A stretch of 52,839 nt of DNA. It comes from Methanomassiliicoccales archaeon RumEn M1 (GTDB taxonomy: Archaea > Thermoplasmatota > Thermoplasmata > Methanomassiliicoccales > Methanomassiliicoccaceae). Positions 17,387-24,951 of the stretch are shown here, in pieces. Each line of letters opens with the position of its first letter. Within the stretch, counting starts at the first letter, position 1. The stretch is taken from assembly GCA_001421185.1 (NCBI GenBank), contig LJKK01000093.1, forward strand, positions 1-52,839, in the 5' to 3' direction. The translations under genes were made by a program, and so were the position numbers. A model generated the notes under the pieces. That model saw only the letters and a list, made by a program, of their open reading frames with translations, did not search any database and was not told where the DNA came from.

Positions 17387-18676
17387 ATGGACCCTGTCAG
17401 AACTTCAGCGCAGCGTGCACGCAACGCTTCATACGGCCTGTCGAGCGTGGACCTCGAGACCCGGAACAAGGCCCTGCTCCGCATAGCCGAGGCGCTGAAG
17501 GCGAGCACGGGAGAGATCGTGGAGGCCAACCGCAGGGACCTTGAGGCCGCCAAGACGGCCGAGATATCGCCGGTCATGGTCAAGCGCCTGCGGTACGACG
17601 AGGAGAAGATCGAGGAATCGGTCCGCTCCATACGCTCGCTCGCGGAGCAGGAGGACGTGGTGGGAAAACTACTTTCCCGCACCGAGCTGGACGACGGCCT
17701 GGTGCTGGACAAGGTATCGGTCCCCATTGGCGTCATCGGCGTGGTCTTCGAGTCCCGCCCCGATGCCCTGGTGCAGATATCCTGTCTGTGCCTGAGGTCC
17801 GGCAACGCCGTCCTGTTGAAGGGCGGCATAGAGGCCAAGGGGACCAACGAGGTGCTGGCCCGCATCATCGTCGAGGCGGCCGAGTCGGTCGACGAGCGTT
17901 TCCGCGATGCGGTGCAGCTGCTGTCGACCAGGGAACAGTTCCAGGAGCTGCTTCGGCATGACGATCTCATAGACCTCATCATCCCACGGGGGTCCAATGA
18001 ACTGGTCCGCTCCATTAAGGCGTCCACCCGCATCCCGGTGCTGGGGCACGCGGCCGGCATATGCCACACCTATGTGGACAAGGCGGCCGATCTGGACATG
18101 GCGGTCCGGCTGTGCTACGACGCCAAGGTGCAGTACCCAGCGGTGTGCAACGCCATGGAGACCCTCCTGGTGCATCGCGACGTGGCGCGGGACTTCCTGC
18201 CCATGATGGCCCAGAGATATCAGGAGGCCGGGGTGAGGCTGAAGGGCGATGAGGAGGTCCGTACCATCATCAGCGCCGAGCCGGCGACCGAGGACGACTG
18301 GTCCACTGAGTACGGCGATCTGGTGCTAAGCATCCGGACGGTCGGCTCGGTGGACGAGGCGATCGATCATATCAACCGGTACTCGTCCCATCACACCGAC
18401 GCCATCGTCACGGCCGACGAAGGGACGGCCAGGAGGTTCCTCGATCTGGTTGACTCCTCTTCGACCATGTGGAACGCCTCCACCCGCTTCTCCGACGGCT
18501 ACCGCTACGGCCTGGGCGCGGAGGTGGGGATATCGACCAACAAGACCCATGCCCGCGGCCCGGTCGGACTGGAGGGCCTGGTGATCTACAAGTACGTCCT
18601 CTCGGGGAACGGGCACATCGTGAGCGACTACTCCGGCCAGAACGCCCGCAGGTTCACCCACAGGCGGTTGGCATGA
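17387..18676 (+). CDS. proA: Gamma-glutamyl phosphate reductase
   Basis: 429 residues. Reduces gamma-glutamyl phosphate to glutamate semialdehyde with NADPH in proline synthesis. Aldehyde dehydrogenase fold with the family signatures: VGVIGVVFESRPDALVQISCLCLRSGNAVLLKGG-like segment near residues 113-145, LIIPRGSNELVRSIKASTRIPVLGHAAGICHTYVD, the catalytic cysteine in QYPAVCNAMETLLVH, and GLGAEVGISTNKTHARGPVGLEGL at the C-terminus. Start ATG 17387 is leaderless by its TATA spacing. It overlaps proB by 4 nt; proA precedes proB, the reverse of many bacteria. Confidence 0.96.
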   Translation: MDPVRTSAQRARNASYGLSSVDLETRNKALLRIAEALKASTGEIVEANRRDLEAAKTAEISPVMVKRLRYDEEKIEESVRSIRSLAEQEDVVGKLLSRTELDDGLVLDKVSVPIGVIGVVFESRPDALVQISCLCLRSGNAVLLKGGIEAKGTNEVLARIIVEAAESVDERFRDAVQLLSTREQFQELLRHDDLIDLIIPRGSNELVRSIKASTRIPVLGHAAGICHTYVDKAADLDMAVRLCYDAKVQYPAVCNAMETLLVHRDVARDFLPMMAQRYQEAGVRLKGDEEVRTIISAEPATEDDWSTEYGDLVLSIRTVGSVDEAIDHINRYSSHHTDAIVTADEGTARRFLDLVDSSSTMWNASTRFSDGYRYGLGAEVGISTNKTHARGPVGLEGLVIYKYVLSGNGHIVSDYSGQNARRFTHRRLA

Positions 18677-19770
18677 GGAAGCTGGATGTCAAGCGCGTAG
18701 TGGTGAAGATAGGCACCAACACCATCTGCCGGGCCGACGGCACGATCGACCAGGGATACCTGGAGGACGTGGCGCGTCAGGTGCGGGAACTGCATGAGAG
18801 AGGGGTGCAATCCATCGTCGTGACGTCGGGGGCCATCGGCACCGGCTCCGCCGAGCTAGGCCTCGACGGAAAGAAAAAGGACGTGGCGATGAAGCAGGCC
18901 TGCGCCGCGGTGGGGCAGGCGATCCTCATGATGGCCTGGCGCGATGCCTTTCGCCTCCATGGCATGACCGCTGGCCAGGTGCTGCTGACCTACGGGGCCT
19001 TCTCCAGCCGCGCGCGGTACCTGGACCTGAGGAAGGCCATCGACGAGCTGTTCCGCCTGGGAGCGGTCCCGGTGGTCAACGAGAACGACGTCATAGCGAC
19101 CGACGAGATCGAGGAGGTGTTCGGCGACAACGACAAGCTGTCGGCCCTGGTGGCCAGCAAGATGGACGCCGACCTACTCATACTCCTAACCGACGTGGAC
19201 GGCCTGTACGACCGCAACCCGGAGACGGACCCCGACGCCCGCCTGATACCGACGGTCGACGAGATCACCAAGGACATCGAACGCATCGCCGGCAGCCGCA
19301 AGAACGAGCGCTCCACCGGCGGCATGCGCACCAAGATCAACGCCGCCAAGGTGACGATGGAGTCGGGCTGCAGCATGGTCATCGCCAATGGCCAGGAGCC
19401 CAACGTCATCGTGAGGATCGTGGACGGAGAGGAGCTGGGAACGCTGTTCACCCCTCACGTCCGATACTCCAACCGGGAAAGATGGATAATCTTCGCCTGC
19501 CCCCGAGGGAAGCTGAGCATCGACCAGGGAGCGGAGAAGGCCATCCGCGAGGGGAAGAGCCTGCTCCCCTGCGGCATCCTGTCGGTCGAGGGCAAGTTCA
19601 AGAAGGGCGATGTGGTGCGCATCAACGGCATGGCGAAGGGGATGGTGAACCACTCCTCGAGCGAGATCGCCGCCATGGTGGAGGCGTGCCGGCGGGAGAG
19701 GGAGCAGGGTCGCCACAACGGCCACGACCGGGCCGTGGTGGAGAGCGAGGACATCGTCCTCCACGAGTGA
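18673..19770 (+). CDS. proB: Glutamate 5-kinase with PUA domain
   Basis: 365 residues. Phosphorylates glutamate to gamma-glutamyl phosphate, first step of proline synthesis. The amino-acid kinase domain has VVVKIGTNTIC, VTSGAIGTGSAELGL, NENDVIATDEIEEVFGDNDKLSALVASKMDADLLILLTDVDGLYDRNP and GGMRTKINAAKVTMESGCSMVIANG. The last 80 residues (RGKLSIDQGAEKAI, SLLPCGILSVEGKFKKGDVVRI) are a PUA domain, as in feedback-inhibited enzymes. proC is not in the window. Convergent with the flavodoxin gene. Confidence 0.96.
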   Translation: MRKLDVKRVVVKIGTNTICRADGTIDQGYLEDVARQVRELHERGVQSIVVTSGAIGTGSAELGLDGKKKDVAMKQACAAVGQAILMMAWRDAFRLHGMTAGQVLLTYGAFSSRARYLDLRKAIDELFRLGAVPVVNENDVIATDEIEEVFGDNDKLSALVASKMDADLLILLTDVDGLYDRNPETDPDARLIPTVDEITKDIERIAGSRKNERSTGGMRTKINAAKVTMESGCSMVIANGQEPNVIVRIVDGEELGTLFTPHVRYSNRERWIIFACPRGKLSIDQGAEKAIREGKSLLPCGILSVEGKFKKGDVVRINGMAKGMVNHSSSEIAAMVEACRREREQGRHNGHDRAVVESEDIVLHE

Positions 19771-19779
19771 GAAAGGGTT

Positions 19780-20307
19780 TCAGGCCAGCTCCCTGGCCCA
19801 GTTCCTGATGTGTCCCCAGTCGTGGAAGTCGTACGGCCTGGACACCTCCATGCCCCTTTCCTCCAAGGCCTCCCTGGCCCCGACCTTGGAGAGGAGGAAC
19901 CGGGTGAACATGCCGTACTTGTTGAAGTCCACCTCTCCGCCGAACATGCCCATGGCCATCGGGGCTAGGCCGTACGAGGTCGCCACGTCATCGAGGTACA
20001 TCCTGCGGGCGGCCTCGACCTTCTCCTCGAACAGGATGTCGCTGCAGCACACGAACATCGCCACCCTCCTCTCGGCCAGGGCCTGGGCGTTCCGTCGAAG
20101 GAACTCCTGGGAGGGCTTGGTCCACTTCCCGATGAACACCGGGCTCCCGACCACCACCAGGTCGTAGCGGTCCATTTCCACCGGGATGCGCTCGCGGAGA
20201 TCGACCACGTCCACTTCGTGGCCGGCATCCCGCATCTCGGTGGCGATGGCATCGGCCACCTTGACCGTGCTGCCATACTTGGTGCCGAAGGCCACCAGCA
20301 CCTTCAT
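19780..20307 (-). CDS. Flavodoxin-domain protein (protoporphyrinogen oxidase HemG-like)
   Basis: 175 residues. The N-terminus VLVAFGTKYGSTVKVADAIA is an FMN phosphate-binding loop (xTxYGxT), and LVVVGSPVFIGKWTKPSQEFLRRNAQALAERRVAMFVCC is the second flavin loop. Layout resembles flavodoxin-like HemG or menaquinone-linked reductases; the electron partner is unknown. Its start overlaps the stop of the membrane-protein gene (ATGA), so the two are coupled. Confidence 0.85.
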   Translation of the reverse strand: MKVLVAFGTKYGSTVKVADAIATEMRDAGHEVDVVDLRERIPVEMDRYDLVVVGSPVFIGKWTKPSQEFLRRNAQALAERRVAMFVCCSDILFEEKVEAARRMYLDDVATSYGLAPMAMGMFGGEVDFNKYGMFTRFLLSKVGAREALEERGMEVSRPYDFHDWGHIRNWARELA

Positions 20308-20726
20308 GCCGCCGCCTCCCGAGGGGGGTCCGCCCGCAGCTCCCTGAGCACCAGGTAGCCGATCATAGCCGCCGGCAGGATTATGCCCATCACAGCGGTG
20401 CACTGTATGGCCGCCATGGCCCAAGCGTCGTAGGCGATCGTAACGACACTGAGGGCGATGGTGCCATGGATGCCCCACCGCTTTCCGGCCAGCAGGCCGA
20501 TGGCCGTGACGACGCCGAACGCTCCCAGCAGGAGGAAGGGGACGGTGAGGACCAGCAGCGGGTCGGTGACTGGGTTCTCCAGCATGGTGGTCAACTGAGC
20601 TTCGATGCCGCTCCCCAACGCTCCCGTGGTACCGAGGGCGAAGTAGAAGCGCAGCGCCGACTGCACCATGGCCAACAGGGCCACGGCGGTTATTCCTGAG
20701 GTTCTCTTGTGCTTCATCTCTTGCAC
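20304..20726 (-). CDS. Four-helix membrane protein
   Basis: 140 residues with membrane segments near residues 12-32, 57-80, 85-107 and 110-130, and a short charged C-terminus (RADPPREAAA). No family recognised. The overlap with the flavodoxin gene suggests they act together, perhaps as a membrane anchor and a redox protein, but nothing in the sequence proves it. Confidence 0.7.
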   Translation of the reverse strand: MQEMKHKRTSGITAVALLAMVQSALRFYFALGTTGALGSGIEAQLTTMLENPVTDPLLVLTVPFLLLGAFGVVTAIGLLAGKRWGIHGTIALSVVTIAYDAWAMAAIQCTAVMGIILPAAMIGYLVLRELRADPPREAAA

Positions 20727-20767
20727 CTTGAGCAGAGAGATGTCCGCTTCGCTCTTCTTTTTCCGTC

Positions 20768-20806
20768 AAGCGGGGGATTGAAAAGATGCACCACGTTCCC
20801 CCGCTT
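20768..20806. repeat. 10-bp inverted repeat upstream of the membrane protein-flavodoxin pair
   Basis: AAGCGGGGGA at 20768-20777 and TCCCCCGCTT at 20797-20806 are exact reverse complements, 19 nt apart. The spacer is AT-richer and sits where the minus-strand promoter of the pair would be. Either an operator or an RNA hairpin. Confidence 0.55.
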
Positions 20807-20824
20807 CGTCCATATTTTCACTCG

Positions 20825-20842
20825 TCCCGATGATGATCGGGA
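20825..20842 (-). terminator. Hairpin downstream of the AsnC-type regulator
   Basis: Perfect 7-bp stem TCCCGAT/ATCGGGA with a four-base loop, 18 nt beyond the regulator's stop codon. No T run follows on the minus strand, so a role as terminator is only likely. Confidence 0.4.
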
Positions 20843-20860
20843 ACCGAGGTTCGAGGCCAG

Positions 20861-21769
20861 TCACTTCGGCGTTTTTCCTCGGACCGGCAGGGTCAAGGAC
20901 CTTGCCCCCTCGTAGTACCGGGCGTCAAGGATCAGGCGGGGGCAGACCTCTTCGAACACACCGCTCCTCTCCAGGTCGGCGATCGCCTCGTTGAGGCTGC
21001 CGATGCTGGGGGACCAGAACACCATGATGAACTGCTCTGGACGGTCCCCGAAGTTGTAGGTGATGATCTCCCTGAGGGCCAGCTGCTTGATCATGGCCAT
21101 CGCGGCCTTTTCGCGGTCCTGCCCCCCCTCGACCGTCAGGTGGAGCGCCGTGAACAGGTCGGAGGTGCGGTTGAGGTAGAGCTCCACTGAGAAGTGCACC
21201 AGCATCTCGCGGTCCAACCGCTCGATGTGCCGACGGACGGTCCTGGGGGCCACCTCCAGCTCCTCGGCCACCTCGGTGACCAAACGACGCGAGTCCTTGC
21301 TCAGGGCATGGACGATCCTCACGTCCATCGGGTACACCACCGGCTCGCTCCCTGGAAGGGGAAGGGGGAACTGCACCACCCCCACCTCGGGAGAGGACAG
21401 CTGGGCCGTCCTGGTGACCGATGACACGAAATCCCCCATGCGGTTGGGATCGGAGACCACCCCGGACAGGTACATGTACTTGCCAGTGGCGACCATGGCC
21501 ATGTCCATGCCAGGCACCTTCTTCAGCTCCTCCAGCACCTTATAGGACGAGGGCGCCAAGGAGCGGCCGTGGACCATGATCCATATCCCCCTCGCCGCCA
21601 GAATGGAGAACGCGGCGTTGAAGTTGGTCAGGGTCCCCGATGCCATCAAAGCCTGCACGCGCCGATGCACGTTCTGCACGCTGGTGTCCAAGGCCTTGGC
21701 CAGTTCCGAGTAGGGGGTCCGGGAGTTGTAAACCAGCAGGCGGCACAGTGCCACGTCGGTCTCGTCCAT
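20861..21769 (-). CDS. AsnC/Lrp-type transcription regulator with two HTH domains
   Basis: 302 residues. An N-terminal winged helix (DVALCRLLVYNSRTPYSELAKALDTSVQNVHRRVQALMASG) and a second one near residues 155-190 (VRIVHALSKDSRRLVTEVAEELEVAPRTVRRHIERL), each followed by a ligand-binding-like alpha-beta region. It is divergent from the AbrB-hgcAB operon across 106 bp, so it is the first candidate to regulate mercury methylation genes here. A TATA-like TGATTTACG about 30 bp before the ATG and no Shine-Dalgarno site suggest a leaderless transcript. Confidence 0.85.
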   Translation of the reverse strand: MDETDVALCRLLVYNSRTPYSELAKALDTSVQNVHRRVQALMASGTLTNFNAAFSILAARGIWIMVHGRSLAPSSYKVLEELKKVPGMDMAMVATGKYMYLSGVVSDPNRMGDFVSSVTRTAQLSSPEVGVVQFPLPLPGSEPVVYPMDVRIVHALSKDSRRLVTEVAEELEVAPRTVRRHIERLDREMLVHFSVELYLNRTSDLFTALHLTVEGGQDREKAAMAMIKQLALREIITYNFGDRPEQFIMVFWSPSIGSLNEAIADLERSGVFEEVCPRLILDARYYEGARSLTLPVRGKTPK

Positions 21770-21816
21770 TGCTGGAGGGAGAGCATATGAGCGTAAATCA
21801 TTTGGTACCTGAAACG

Positions 21817-21840
21817 CAGAATATTCAGAATAATCAGAAT
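21817..21840 (+). repeat. Three CAGAAT direct repeats, 9-bp period, in the hgcAB promoter
   Basis: CAGAAT begins at 21817, 21826 and 21835, each copy exactly 9 bp from the next. The third copy abuts the TATA box. Such phased repeats next to a promoter element are a likely operator or activator site, shared by two divergent genes. Confidence 0.65.
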
Positions 21841-21849
21841 GGTATAACT
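21841..21849 (+). promoter_or_regulatory. TATA box of the AbrB-hgcA-hgcB operon
   Basis: GGTATAACT centred 31 bp before the ATG at 21876. A second TATA-like CATATAACT at 21860-21868 is too near the start to serve it. Confidence 0.55.
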
Positions 21850-21875
21850 ATCATGACGCATATAACTCAGGCATC

Positions 21876-22139
21876 ATGAGCAGTAAGGCGAACAGGGACT
21901 GCTGTCCGCGGGAAGAGCTCAAGGTGGAGGCCATCGTGAGCGTGGATGACCGAGGCCAGATGGTCCTCCCGAAGGACATAAGGGAGAAGCTCGACCTCCG
22001 GGCGGGGGAGAAGCTGGCAGTGGTGACGAAGGAGCGGGACGGCAAGGTATGCTGCATCTACCTCTTCAAGACCGATGAGCTCCTGGACATGGTCAGGGAC
22101 CGGCTCGGCCCGCTGCTCTCCGATGCCGTCGAGAGGTGA
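21876..22139 (+). CDS. AbrB/SpoVT-type DNA-binding protein associated with hgcAB
   Basis: 87 residues. The AbrB swapped-hairpin domain is VEAIVSVDDRGQMVLPKDIREKLDLRAGEKLAVV. A Cys pair (DCCPREE) precedes it, a second (VCCIYLF) follows, and a helical tail ends the protein. It ends 4 nt before hgcA, whose ribosome-binding site (GAGGTGAT) overlaps its stop. From memory, a small AbrB-like protein commonly accompanies archaeal and some bacterial hgcAB and has been called HgcAB-associated; I cannot check that here. The cysteines suggest metal or thiol sensing, which is inference. Regulator or accessory protein of the operon. Confidence 0.8.
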   Translation: MSSKANRDCCPREELKVEAIVSVDDRGQMVLPKDIREKLDLRAGEKLAVVTKERDGKVCCIYLFKTDELLDMVRDRLGPLLSDAVER

Positions 22140-22143
22140 TGAC

Positions 22144-23115
22144 ATGAACGACCTGATGACCACCACCTCCGTGCTGGGCTCCCGGGAGCGCCGGGACCAC
22201 CTGCTCGCCCGCCTGGGGCATCGCCGGATGGAGCACCGGGTCGCCCCCGGCCTATACCGCCTGGGCGGTCCCGACCGCTCCTCGCCGGTGTTCGTGAGCG
22301 CCAACTACACACTTAGCTTCGATGCACTCCGCTCCGCCCTCCACGGCATCGACGCCTACATCCTGGTGCTCGACACCAAGGGCGTGAACGTCTGGTGCGC
22401 TGCCGGCAAGGGGACCTTCGGGACCGACGAGCTGGTGGAGCGCATCGAGGCGACCGCCCTGGCGGAGCGCGTCGACCATCGCCGCCTCATCCTGCCGCAG
22501 CTCTCAGCTCCCGGGGTGGCGGCCCATGAGGTCAAGGCCAGGACCGGTTTCTCGGTGGAATACGGCCCGGTCCGGGCGGCCGATCTGCCCGAGTATCTGA
22601 GCACCGGAGCCACCGAGGAGATGCGCCGGGTCACGTTCCCGCTCCGGGACCGGGCGGCCCTCATACCGGTCGAGCTGAGGAACGTCGCATACGAGGTCAT
22701 ACTGGCGTTCGTCGCGCTGTTCATCCTGGGAGGGATCGTTCCGGCATCGATCGCCCTGACCGCCGTGCTGGCCGGAGCGGCCTTGTTCCCTATCCTTCTG
22801 CCCGTTCTGCCGACCGACGACTTCACCTCCAAGGGCATGCTGCTGGGAGCCTTGGCCTCGATGCCGTTCGCCCTATACTACCTGATGACCGAGCCCGGTT
22901 GGCATGGCGTGGTCTATGCGGCGGGCACCGTCCTGCTCATGGTGGCGGTGACCGGCTACCTCGCCCTCAATTTCACCGGCTGCTCGACCTACGCCTCCCG
23001 GACAGGGGTCAAGGGAGAGATCTTCCGCTACATCCCGTCGTTGGTGGCGATGGCGGTCGTGGGACTAGTGATGATCGCGGTAACGGTTGCGGGAACGATG
23101 CTGGGGTGGTTCTAG
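22144..23115 (+). CDS. hgcA: Mercury methylation corrinoid protein HgcA
   Basis: 323 residues. The N-terminal corrinoid domain has the diagnostic cap-helix motif NVWCAAGKGTFGTDEL; its cysteine (residue 85) would coordinate cobalt from below and make methyl-carbanion transfer to Hg(II) possible. Other family segments are ANYTLSFDALRSALHGIDAYILVLDTKG, HRRLILPQLSAPGVAAHEVK and FSVEYGPVRAADLPEYL. From about residue 180 come five membrane segments with the conserved ALNFTGCSTYAS. It methylates mercury together with HgcB in the cell membrane, using a methyl-corrinoid. The stop is TAG directly followed by TGA; hgcB starts at the overlapping GTG. Confidence 0.97.
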   Translation: MNDLMTTTSVLGSRERRDHLLARLGHRRMEHRVAPGLYRLGGPDRSSPVFVSANYTLSFDALRSALHGIDAYILVLDTKGVNVWCAAGKGTFGTDELVERIEATALAERVDHRRLILPQLSAPGVAAHEVKARTGFSVEYGPVRAADLPEYLSTGATEEMRRVTFPLRDRAALIPVELRNVAYEVILAFVALFILGGIVPASIALTAVLAGAALFPILLPVLPTDDFTSKGMLLGALASMPFALYYLMTEPGWHGVVYAAGTVLLMVAVTGYLALNFTGCSTYASRTGVKGEIFRYIPSLVAMAVVGLVMIAVTVAGTMLGWF

Positions 23116-23426
23116 TGATAGAGATACCGATGATGACCACGGAGCAGGAGAGCGTCAATGGGCTCAACACGCTGAGGTTCCTTCCGGGCCGATGCGTGCG
23201 ATGCGGCCGATGCTGGGAGGTATGCCCTCACGGAGTGTTCGCCCCTTCGGAGAGGAAGGCCCGCATGGTCGCTCCGCAGAGGTGCATGGAATGCGGCGCC
23301 TGTCAGCGCAACTGTCCCGCCGGGGCGATCTCGGTCGACGCCGGAGTGGGCTGCGCCAGCGCCATGATCAAGGCCGCTCTCACCGGCTCCAAGGAAACGT
23401 CCTGCGGGCCCGAATGCTGTCGCTGA
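23115..23426 (+). CDS. hgcB: Mercury methylation ferredoxin HgcB, 2[4Fe-4S]
   Basis: 103 residues from GTG 23115, which shares a base with the hgcA stop; ATG 23130 is an alternative. Two clusters are visible: CVRCGRCWEVCPHGVF and CMECGACQRNCPAGAIS, the second being the HgcB-specific ECGAC form, followed by VDAGVGCASAMIKAAL. The tail CGPECC ends with paired cysteines, like the C-terminal cysteines proposed to bind mercury. It reduces the HgcA corrinoid to Co(I) and may deliver Hg(II). Translationally coupled with hgcA. Confidence 0.97.
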   Translation: MIEIPMMTTEQESVNGLNTLRFLPGRCVRCGRCWEVCPHGVFAPSERKARMVAPQRCMECGACQRNCPAGAISVDAGVGCASAMIKAALTGSKETSCGPECCR

Positions 23427-23439
23427 GCGGTCGAATCAT

Positions 23440-23446
23440 TTATACG
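23440..23446 (+). promoter_or_regulatory. TATA box of the DUF420-like gene
   Basis: TTTATAC, centred 27 bp before the ATG at 23470; shows this gene has a promoter of its own after hgcB. Confidence 0.6.
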
Positions 23447-23469
23447 TCATCCGCTCGAATCGATAGGAC

Positions 23470-23898
23470 ATGGCGTCCGTCCCCATCGCCAGCTATGCCG
23501 CAATAGTGGTGCAGGGGGCAATACTCCTCACATTGTTGTACGGAGCGTATGTCATGAGGGTGAAGAGGCGGATGCGTCCTCACGGCGCCATCATGGCGAC
23601 GCTGGTCGTCCTGAACATCGTGACCGTGGTGGCGGTCATGGCGCCGACGTTCTACGGCGCGGACACGGAGCCGGGCGCTTCCCCCGGGCCCCTCATGCTG
23701 GCCCACCACTACCTTGGCCTCCTGGCCCTGGCCATGACGGCGGTGGTGGCCATCCCCTGGGTCCTAAGGGGCGCCAAGGGCCGGGGCTGTCTGGGCACCG
23801 GTCGATGGGGGAGGCTCATCATGCGTGCCACCTTCTCGGTGTGGGTTGCCTCCCTCCTGTTGGGCATCGCGGTCTTCATCTCCTTTCTTTGGACCTGA
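23470..23898 (+). CDS. DUF420-like membrane protein
   Basis: 142 residues, four membrane helices (near 8-28, 42-62, 78-98 and 118-140). A histidine pair in MLAHHYLGLLALAMTAVVAIPW and one in RPHGAIMATLVVLNIVTVVAVMAP give the pattern of DUF420/cytochrome b561-like proteins, which may bind haem or metal. Function unknown. It lies 44 nt after hgcB but has its own TATA box, so a link with mercury methylation is only by position. Confidence 0.65.
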   Translation: MASVPIASYAAIVVQGAILLTLLYGAYVMRVKRRMRPHGAIMATLVVLNIVTVVAVMAPTFYGADTEPGASPGPLMLAHHYLGLLALAMTAVVAIPWVLRGAKGRGCLGTGRWGRLIMRATFSVWVASLLLGIAVFISFLWT

Positions 23899-23987
23899 TC
23901 GCTCGTCGACGCGCCTTCGTACGATCCGGCGAACGGCCTTGGGGCCCTTCCTTGAAGTGTAAATACGGTCGTCGTGATAGTGGGGGC

Positions 23988-24947
23988 ATGCACACCCTTG
24001 CCGATGTGGGAGAGAAGGCCGCGGTGGCCGCCATCCTGGGCCGCCTGAAGGGCTCGACGGCGGTCGGTCCGGGGGACGACGCGGCCGCCATGGAGGTGGG
24101 AGGGCGATACGTGGTGGCATCGACCGACATCGTCTCCCGCCTCGCCCATCTGCCGGGCGCTATGGCTCCCCGGGACATCGGATGGTTCGTGGCGGCCGTC
24201 AACCTCTCCGACGTGGCGGCCATGGGGGCGCGCCCGCTCGGGCTGCTGCTCTCCTTCTGCCTCCCCCGGGACTATCTGCTGAAGGACCTGGAGGAGATCA
24301 TGGACGGAGCCCAGGAATGCGCCTTATCGGTGGGCACGGAGATCCTGGGGGGCGATACCAAGGAAGGCAGGGAGCTGGTGATAGCCGGCACCGCCCTGGG
24401 CGAGGTGGAGAAGGAACGCATCCTGCTGCGGCGGGGGGCCAGGGAGGGGGACCTCCTCGCCGTCACCGGCACCATGGGACTGGCCTCGGCCGGTTACGCG
24501 GCGGTCGTCAACCACATCGACGCCCCGGAGGCGGTCGATGCGCTCATACGCCCCCGGCCGCGCATACGCGAGGGCATGGCGCTGTCGGCCTCGGGAGCGG
24601 TCACCTCCGCCATGGACGTCACCGATGGCCTGGCATATTCCGTTCATGAGCTGTCCCGCCAGAGCGGCGTCCACTTCCTGGTCGACTGGGACGCCATTCC
24701 CGTGAGGTCGGAGGTCCCCCGGATCGCCGACGCCGCGGACGGCAGCGTGGAGGACATGGTGCTCCACTACGGGGGCGATTACGAGCTGCTCTTCACCATC
24801 CGGCCCGATATGCTCGACGCGGTGAGGGACGCCCTGGGGAGCGGGTTCAGCGTCATTGGTCGCGCTGAAGGCAGTGAAAACGTTTTAATGAGAGGCGGCC
24901 AGGTATCACCTCTGGAGTCTCGTGGCTACGAGCACTTCACGAGGTAA
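23988..24947 (+). CDS. thiL: Thiamine-monophosphate kinase
   Basis: 319 residues. Phosphorylates thiamine monophosphate to thiamine diphosphate, the cofactor of the transketolase and acetolactate synthase elsewhere in the window. Family motifs: STAVGPGDDAAAMEVGGRYVVASTDIVSRLAH, NLSDVAAMGARPLGLLLSF, GGDTKEGRELVIAGTALGEV, AMDVTDGLAYSVHELSRQSG and HYGGDYELLFTI. ATG 23988 is chosen because the upstream extension (to 23805) is antisense-like and not conserved. The radical SAM gene starts 4 nt after its stop. Confidence 0.95.
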   Translation: MHTLADVGEKAAVAAILGRLKGSTAVGPGDDAAAMEVGGRYVVASTDIVSRLAHLPGAMAPRDIGWFVAAVNLSDVAAMGARPLGLLLSFCLPRDYLLKDLEEIMDGAQECALSVGTEILGGDTKEGRELVIAGTALGEVEKERILLRRGAREGDLLAVTGTMGLASAGYAAVVNHIDAPEAVDALIRPRPRIREGMALSASGAVTSAMDVTDGLAYSVHELSRQSGVHFLVDWDAIPVRSEVPRIADAADGSVEDMVLHYGGDYELLFTIRPDMLDAVRDALGSGFSVIGRAEGSENVLMRGGQVSPLESRGYEHFTR

Positions 24948-24951
24948 GCCG

